Part shown: one piece after another, positions 59,169-64,000 of the stretch | How the letters are laid out: each line of letters opens with the position of its first letter | Numbering within the stretch: position 1 is the first letter of the stretch | Source: Variovorax boronicumulans | GTDB lineage: Bacteria > Pseudomonadota > Gammaproteobacteria > Burkholderiales > Burkholderiaceae_C | Reading direction: 5' to 3' | NCBI RefSeq assembly: GCF_029892485.1 | Contig: NZ_JARXVG010000005.1 | Coordinates: forward strand, 1 to 64,000 | Length of the DNA: 64,000 nt | Notes under the pieces: generated by a model | Told to the model about the DNA's origin: nothing | The model's input: the letters and a program-made list of their open reading frames with translations, nothing else | Database searches by the model: none | Made by a program: the position numbers and the translations under genes

Positions 59169-59260
59169 CCCTTGGGCGATGTGTGTTCGCCAAGGGTAGG
59201 TCGGGCTCCCCGACCGCTACCTGACTGTGCGGGTCAGGTAGCTGTCACTCGAAGAGTGAC
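59169..59260. repeat. Cluster of four stem-loops between two minus-strand genes
   Basis: Within 92 bp: stem 1 at 59169-59196 (10 bp, one bulge); stem 2 at 59199-59215 (GGTCGGG/CCCGACC, perfect 7 bp); stem 3 at 59216-59242 (GCTACCTGAC/GTCAGGTAGC, perfect 10 bp); stem 4 at 59244-59260 (GTCACTC/GAGTGAC, perfect 7 bp). They occupy nearly the whole gap between the peroxiredoxin-like stop (59273) and the MFS start (59158). Confidence 0.75.
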
Positions 59261-59272
59261 GGCGTGTGCGCG

Positions 59273-59965
59273 TCAGGCTTTGTACTTGATGGAGCAGCCG
59301 TAGGGTCGCGTGGTGGCCGCCGAAATGGGCTTGCCGCCGAAGGCTTCGCCGAGGGCCTGGTTCACGTAGTTGGTCGCGGTCTTGATGTCGTCCGCGCGCG
59401 CCGAGGCAATGCTGTCGATGCCGCCCGCATACACCAGCACGCCCTTCGGGTCGATGATGAAGATGTGCGGCGTGGTGCGCGCGCCGTAGACCTGGCCGAT
59501 GACGCCGTCCTCGTCCATCAGCACGGCGGTGGGCGCGGCCGATTGCGACTTCATCCAGGCATCGAGCGCGTCGGCCTTCAGGTAGTCGCTCGCGGCGCGT
59601 TCGGTGGAATTGATGGCCAGCCACACCACGCCCTTGTCGGTCGCGGCCTTCTGCGTGGCGGGCATGTTGCCGCTGCCGTAGTGCTTGCGCACGAAGGGGC
59701 AGCCGGGGTTGGTCCATTCGAGCACGACGAACTTGCCTGCGAAGTCCGAGAGCTTGTGCTTGGCGCCGGTGGTGTCCACGGCCACGAAGTCCGGCGCCTG
59801 CTGGCCCACGGCCGGTGCGGCGAAGGCGTTGGTGCCCATCAGGAAGGCCCCGCCGAGCGCGACAGCGGCGGCGACGACGGCACGGCGGGAGGCCCGGCTC
59901 AGGGCGGCGCGGGCATGGCGCGCGGCACGAAGGGAACGCGAGTCGGAGATTGGCGAGAGAGACAT
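59273..59965 (-). CDS. Exported peroxiredoxin/thioredoxin-like protein with single active Cys
   Basis: A 230-residue protein. A long basic N terminus with RRAVVAAAVALGGAFLMGTNAFA is a signal or anchor segment (about 27-50). The AhpC/TSA fold (about 55-190) has VGQQAPDFVAVDTTGAKHKLSDFAGKFVVLEWTNPGCPFVRKHYG, with a single Cys where thioredoxins have CxxC. Later marks are PTAVLMDEDGVIGQVYGARTTPHIFIIDPKGVLVYAGGID. A second Cys is near the end (YGCSIKYK). It lies 93 bp downstream of dsbD on the same strand and probably takes electrons from it to reduce a periplasmic oxidant. Confidence 0.88.
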   Translation of the reverse strand: MSLSPISDSRSLRAARHARAALSRASRRAVVAAAVALGGAFLMGTNAFAAPAVGQQAPDFVAVDTTGAKHKLSDFAGKFVVLEWTNPGCPFVRKHYGSGNMPATQKAATDKGVVWLAINSTERAASDYLKADALDAWMKSQSAAPTAVLMDEDGVIGQVYGARTTPHIFIIDPKGVLVYAGGIDSIASARADDIKTATNYVNQALGEAFGGKPISAATTRPYGCSIKYKA

Positions 59966-60058
59966 GGCCAGCTTGAGCTCCAGTAGAAAATTCCAAACGA
60001 CAACTGCAGCTTAGAACGGTTTCTTCAAGTGCATGTGACAACCCATGTCACGCAGTGG

Positions 60059-62278
60059 TCAAAGCGCGGCGAGTGCGGCGCGGACCTCGTCCTTGCCCAG
60101 GATTTCGGTCAGCACTACCGGCGCCTTGCCCGGCGCCTGCAGCACATAGACCGGCACGCCGCTGCGGCCGAGCGCGGTGAGCGCGGCGGTGATGGCGGGG
60201 TCGCGGCGGGTCCAGTCGGCGCGCAGCATCGCGACCTTCTTCGCATCGAAATCGGCCAGCAGGTCGGCGTCGGCCAGCGTGCTCTTCTTGTTGTACTGGC
60301 AGGTCACGCACCAAGCGGCGGTGAAGTCGATGAACACCGGCTGGCCGGCGGCCGAGAGCTCGCTCACGCGCTCGGCCGACCACGGTTGCCAGCGCTGGTT
60401 CGCGCCGCTGGCGGCCAGCTTGGCGGGCTCCACCACCTGCAGCACGTTGCGGCCGATGGCACCGGTCAGCATGGCGGTGAAGGCGATCAGCACGGTGGCG
60501 ATCACCAGCCGCGTGCGGCCGCGCAGCGTGAACGCCCAGACGATGGCGGCCAGGCACACCAGCAGCGCGAGCAGCGTGCCCGCGCCGTCGATGCCGCTTT
60601 GCTGACCGAGGATCCACACCAGCCACGCCACGGTGGCGAACATCGGAAAGGCCAGCAGGCGGCGCAGCGTGCCCATCCACGGGCCGGGCTTGGGCAGCAG
60701 GTGCGCGATGGCGGGCACGAAGCCGGCCACGAGGTACGGCAGCGCGAGGCCCAGGCCCAGCGCCGCGAACAGCAGCAGCGCCTGCGCCGCGGGCAGGCCG
60801 ATCGCGAAGCCGAGCGACACGCCCATGAACGGCGCAGTGCAGGGCGAGGCGATCACCACGGCGAGCACGCCCGAGAGGAAGTCGTTGGCCAGCGGATGCT
60901 TGGCCTGCGCGCTGCAGACCGACGAGGGCGCAGCGCGGCCGAACTCGAACACGCCCACGAGGTTCAGGCCGATCAGCGTGAAGAGCGCCGCCAGCGCCGC
61001 CACCACGCCCGGCGACTGCAGCTGGAAGCCCCAGCCCAGTTGCGCGCCGGCCGCACGCAGCGCGAGCATGGCGCCGCCCAGCGCGAGGAAGGACAGCATC
61101 ACGCCGCCGGTGTAGGCCAGGCCCGCCTTGCGGTGCGCGCTGGCGTTGCCGGCCTGGCGCGCAAAGCCCAGCACCTTGATCGCAAGGATCGGGAACACGC
61201 AGGGCATGAGGTTCAGCAGCAGGCCGCCGAGCAGGGCGCCCAGCAAGGCCATGACGAAGGTGCGGGTGGGTTGGGGGGGCAGGTCGGTGGTGGGGCTTGC
61301 AGCGGCGTTCGCGGCATTGGCAGCGAGCGCGGCCTGCAGCGCGGGCGAGACTTCGGCGCGCGCCGGCGTGGCGGCGGCGGGCCAGGTGCCCGAGACCGGC
61401 GCTTCCGCGCGCCAAGCCACCGGTTGGCCCGGCTGGCGGTCGGCCTCGGCCAGCGCCACCACCACCGGCATCACCGTGGGGCTCGCGCTGCGCTGGTCGG
61501 CCAACGGCATGGTGGCTGTCCAGGTGCCGCCTTGCCAGGATTGGGTCCAGTCCTTGCCGGAAACGGCCGCGGTGCGGATCACCTCGGGGGTTTCGGGGAA
61601 GAAGGCCAGCGTCTTGCCCTGCACGGCGGCCGGCAGGCCTTCGAGCTTCACTTGCAGGTTGTTGCCATTGACCTCGATGCCGCCTGGTTTGGCCAGCGCC
61701 TGGGGCTGGGCGGCCTCTGCGGCGTCGAAGTCGGCCTTGTGCAGCGCGGTCGAGCCCTGCAGCGGCAGCGAGAGCGTGAACTCGCCCTCTTCGGGGATGC
61801 ATTCCTTGCGGCAGACCAGCCAGGAGGCCTTGAGCCTGACGTCCATCGCGGGCGTGCCGCCGGCCAGCGCTATCGGCGGCTTGTAGAGCGTGGACACCTC
61901 CAGCGGCACCGGCAGCAGCACGGTGTTCTCGTAGCCGTAGTTGGCGAGGCTGCCGACCGCAATCTTCTTGGGGACCGGCCAGGCGATCTCGCCGGTCGAG
62001 ACGCCCGCGGGCAGCGTCCAGGTCATTTCGGTGGGCAGGCCCGAATCGCCGGCGTTCTTCCAGTAGGTGTGCCACTCAGGCTGGTGCGTGATCTGCAGGC
62101 CGACCCAGACGGGTGCGCCGGGTGTCACGCCATCGGGCGCATGGGCGACCAGTTCGGCGCGCACGTGGGGGGTGGTGACGACGGCCCCGGTCTTGGACGC
62201 CAATTGCGCCGCAGCCGGCATGCTGGCTGCGAAAATTGCTATCAGAAGCGTAGCGAAATAGATGCGCGAGAGGATCAT
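60059..62278 (-). CDS. dsbD: Protein-disulfide reductase DsbD (ScsB-like)
   Basis: A 739-residue thiol-transfer protein. A signal peptide (about 1-24) is followed by an N-terminal periplasmic domain with the pair CRKEC. After a Thr/Pro linker comes an eight-helix membrane domain with MPCVFPILAIKVLGF and ASPCTAPFMGVSLGFA as the two redox cysteines. The C-terminal thioredoxin domain has FTAAWCVTCQYNKK. It moves electrons from cytoplasmic thioredoxin to periplasmic targets. The N-terminal domain is longer than in E. coli DsbD and resembles ScsB/DsbD-alpha types. It is the second DsbD/CcdA-type reductase in the window, beside dipZ. Confidence 0.93.
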   Translation of the reverse strand: MILSRIYFATLLIAIFAASMPAAAQLASKTGAVVTTPHVRAELVAHAPDGVTPGAPVWVGLQITHQPEWHTYWKNAGDSGLPTEMTWTLPAGVSTGEIAWPVPKKIAVGSLANYGYENTVLLPVPLEVSTLYKPPIALAGGTPAMDVRLKASWLVCRKECIPEEGEFTLSLPLQGSTALHKADFDAAEAAQPQALAKPGGIEVNGNNLQVKLEGLPAAVQGKTLAFFPETPEVIRTAAVSGKDWTQSWQGGTWTATMPLADQRSASPTVMPVVVALAEADRQPGQPVAWRAEAPVSGTWPAAATPARAEVSPALQAALAANAANAAASPTTDLPPQPTRTFVMALLGALLGGLLLNLMPCVFPILAIKVLGFARQAGNASAHRKAGLAYTGGVMLSFLALGGAMLALRAAGAQLGWGFQLQSPGVVAALAALFTLIGLNLVGVFEFGRAAPSSVCSAQAKHPLANDFLSGVLAVVIASPCTAPFMGVSLGFAIGLPAAQALLLFAALGLGLALPYLVAGFVPAIAHLLPKPGPWMGTLRRLLAFPMFATVAWLVWILGQQSGIDGAGTLLALLVCLAAIVWAFTLRGRTRLVIATVLIAFTAMLTGAIGRNVLQVVEPAKLAASGANQRWQPWSAERVSELSAAGQPVFIDFTAAWCVTCQYNKKSTLADADLLADFDAKKVAMLRADWTRRDPAITAALTALGRSGVPVYVLQAPGKAPVVLTEILGKDEVRAALAAL

Positions 62279-62325
62279 GCCGTCAGTCGGAGCGGTAGGG
62301 CGTGTCGAAGTTCCGGGGGTGTCCG

Positions 62326-63090
62326 TCAGGCCGCGGCGCTTGCCCAGCCCAGCACCACGCGCCGGCTGTTGGCGCTCTTCTTTTCGATCTTGGTGACCAC
62401 GACCGCCCCGATTTCCGAGGTATTCGCAACATGCGTGCCGCCGCAGGGCTGGAAGTCGATCTGCGCCTCGCCCTCGCCCGTTCCGCCGATGCGGATGGTG
62501 CGCACCGTGCCCGTGCCGCGCGGCGGCTGCACGCTCATGCTCTTGACGAGGGCCGGGTTCGCATCGAGCTCCTCGTCGGTGATGGCGCCCACGGTCAGCG
62601 GATGGGCCGCGCCGACCAGCCGGGCGAGGCCGGCGGTGAGCGTTTCCTTGTCGAGCGGATCGGTCATGTGGAAGTCGATGCGCGCGTAGTCGGGCGTGAT
62701 CGAGCAGCCGTTCACCGGCACCGGCACGAGATGGCACAGCAGATGGGAGGCGGTGTGGAAGCGCATCAGCCGGTGGCGGCGCTCCCAGTCGAGGCGGGCG
62801 GTGACGGTGTCGCCGGGCTCCAGCGCGGCCAGCAGCTCGGCTTGATCCGGGGCGGGCACGTGGACGAATTCGTTGGTCGGCTGGCCTTCTTCGTTCTTGG
62901 CCTTGCGGGTGTCGGCGATGACGACTTCGCGGCCGTCGGCCAGGGCCAGCACGCCGGCGTCTCCCGCCTGCCCGCCGCCCAGCGGATAGAACACCGTGCG
63001 GTCCAGCACGATGCCGGCTTCGTCGATGCGCAGGATGCGGGCTTCGCAGGCGCGCAGGTAGGCGTCGGCACGGAACAGGTCGTCGGTCAT
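62326..63090 (-). CDS. Alanyl-tRNA editing protein AlaX
   Basis: A 254-residue free-standing editing domain homologous to the second half of AlaRS. It hydrolyses Ser- or Gly-tRNA(Ala). The N-terminal glycine-rich part is VLDRTVFYPLGGGQAGDAG. The metal site is formed by RFHTASHLLCHL (His-x3-His) and QPCGGTHVANTSEIG (Cys-x3-His). The length fits AlaX-M. ATG 63090 starts MTDDLFRADAYL. It lies 47 bp upstream of dsbD on the same strand and is divergent from the lipoprotein gene at 63220. Confidence 0.94.
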   Translation of the reverse strand: MTDDLFRADAYLRACEARILRIDEAGIVLDRTVFYPLGGGQAGDAGVLALADGREVVIADTRKAKNEEGQPTNEFVHVPAPDQAELLAALEPGDTVTARLDWERRHRLMRFHTASHLLCHLVPVPVNGCSITPDYARIDFHMTDPLDKETLTAGLARLVGAAHPLTVGAITDEELDANPALVKSMSVQPPRGTGTVRTIRIGGTGEGEAQIDFQPCGGTHVANTSEIGAVVVTKIEKKSANSRRVVLGWASAAA

Positions 63091-63219
63091 GCGGCGATGG
63101 TAGCGGCGATGCGCGATTGGGGTGCGCCCACGCCAGAAAGCGCCCACGACCGACAACCCCGAGGCCGGCCGGCGGTGGATGATCCGCCCGGTATGCGGCC
63201 TCGCCGCGAAGGATCACGC

Positions 63220-64000
63220 ATGAAAGCTCCGCAGCAAGCACCCACCCGCATCACCCGCGCCTGGCAGATGTCTGCCCTGGCCGTCGCCACCGCCCTGCTT
63301 GTGGCCGGCTGCGGCGAAGCCGCCAAGCTCGCCCCGGAAGTCACGACCGGGCCGCGTCCGCAACTGGTCGAGCCGAACAAGACCCTTATTCCCACCGTCA
63401 ACGTGGCGACCGCCATCGGCTGGACCGACGCCGCCACGCCCACCCCCGCCGAGGGCCTGAGGGTGACCGCCCTGGCGCGCGGGCTGGAGCATCCGCGCTG
63501 GGTCTACACCCTGCCCAATGGCGATGTGCTCGTGGCCGAGAGCAACAAGCCGCCCAAGCCCGGCGGCAGCAGCGACGGCGGCAGCGGCCCGGTCGCCAAG
63601 ATCCGCAACTGGGTCATGGGCAAGGTCATGGCCCGCGCCGGTGCCGGCGTGCCCAGCCCGAACCGCATCACCTTGCTGCGCGATGCCGATGGCGACGGCG
63701 TGGCCGAGGTCAAGCAGGTCTTCATGACCAACCTGATGTCGCCCTACGGCATGGCGCTGGTGGGCAACGAGCTCTTCATCGCGAACGCCGATGCGCTCGT
63801 GAAGGTGCCCTACGCCGAAGGCCAGACCTCGGTGAAGGTCAATCCCACGCTGGTCACGCAGTTGCCAGCGGGCATCAACCACCACTGGACCAAGAACGTG
63901 ATCGCCAACGCCGACGGCACCAAGCTCTATGTGACGGTCGGCTCCAACAGCAACATCGGCGAGAACGGCCTCGCAGCCGAGGAGGGCCGCGCCGCGATCT
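63220..64000 (+). CDS. Sorbosone-dehydrogenase-like PQQ-fold lipoprotein (C-terminus beyond window)
   Basis: The frame opens at ATG 63220 and runs off the window after 260 codons. The N terminus has a lipoprotein signal (LAVATALLVAGCG, Cys at residue 31). The mature part starts a beta-propeller: LARGLEHPRWVYTLPNGDVLVAES, then SPNRITLLRDADGDGVAEVKQVFM, LMSPYGMALVGNELFIANADALVKVPYAEG and KLYVTVGSNSNIGENG. This is the glucose/sorbosone dehydrogenase family, often PQQ-dependent, acting on sugars in the periplasm. An NRI-type turn and the Asp-rich DADGDG loop could bind calcium. It stands divergent from AlaX with a 129-bp gap. Confidence 0.88.
   Translation, partial: MKAPQQAPTRITRAWQMSALAVATALLVAGCGEAAKLAPEVTTGPRPQLVEPNKTLIPTVNVATAIGWTDAATPTPAEGLRVTALARGLEHPRWVYTLPNGDVLVAESNKPPKPGGSSDGGSGPVAKIRNWVMGKVMARAGAGVPSPNRITLLRDADGDGVAEVKQVFMTNLMSPYGMALVGNELFIANADALVKVPYAEGQTSVKVNPTLVTQLPAGINHHWTKNVIANADGTKLYVTVGSNSNIGENGLAAEEGRAAI

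Overview
The window is high-GC, densely coding bacterial chromosome. It most resembles a betaproteobacterium of the Comamonadaceae, probably Variovorax or a close relative. This is inferred from TRAP-type solute-binding proteins, a phaAB pair, the hemE-priA neighbourhood and short dispersed palindromic repeats; no rRNA or other marker gene is present to prove it. I saw no tRNA, rRNA, IS element, prophage or CRISPR array.

Layout. 1-4.4 kb: two TRAP solute-binding proteins (one cut by the window edge) around an IclR regulator with a near-consensus IclR box, an exported FAH-family hydrolase and an AraC regulator. 4.6-10.7 kb: a thiol-redox and peroxide island with an OmpR/EnvZ-type two-component system, an Ohr-family peroxidase, a DipZ-type reductase and a small thioredoxin-like protein with an unannotated 42-residue CXC peptide behind it. 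A 10-bp-spaced direct repeat recurs in front of four transcription units here and is the best candidate for the regulator's box. 10.7-13.2 kb: an inverted-repeat element, an HD-domain/LuxR regulator and a periplasmic alpha/beta hydrolase.

13.5-31.7 kb: a plus-strand run that reads as a carbon route. It encodes pyruvate dehydrogenase (aceE, aceF, lpdA), an esterase, malic enzyme (maeB), the C4-dicarboxylate carrier dctA, NDH-2, phaA and phaB, a phasin-like protein, and the DctB/DctD pair. Imported malate would give pyruvate and NADPH, then acetyl-CoA, then (R)-3-hydroxybutyryl-CoA. A full sigma-54 promoter match lies in front of aceE, and the sigma-54 activator DctD ends the run. No phaC is present.

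31.7-44.8 kb: mostly minus-strand housekeeping genes (coniferyl-type aldehyde dehydrogenase, nadE, pldA, a lipoprotein, rep, priA, hemE). The priA-hemE gap is AT-rich and carries two DnaA-box matches. 44.9-56 kb: a catabolic operon (GMC oxidoreductase, SDR, MoaF-like, NTF2-like, aldehyde dehydrogenase, livKHMGF-type transporter) with a FeaR-like AraC regulator. Tandem 17-bp half-sites 22 bp apart occur at three places in this locus and look like that regulator's operator. 56-64 kb: a LysR/SDR divergent pair, a citrate-type MFS carrier, a second thiol-redox group (peroxiredoxin-like, DsbD), an AlaX editing protein and the start of a sorbosone-dehydrogenase-like lipoprotein.

All promoters, operators and partnerships are inferred from sequence by eye; no alignment or database search was run.
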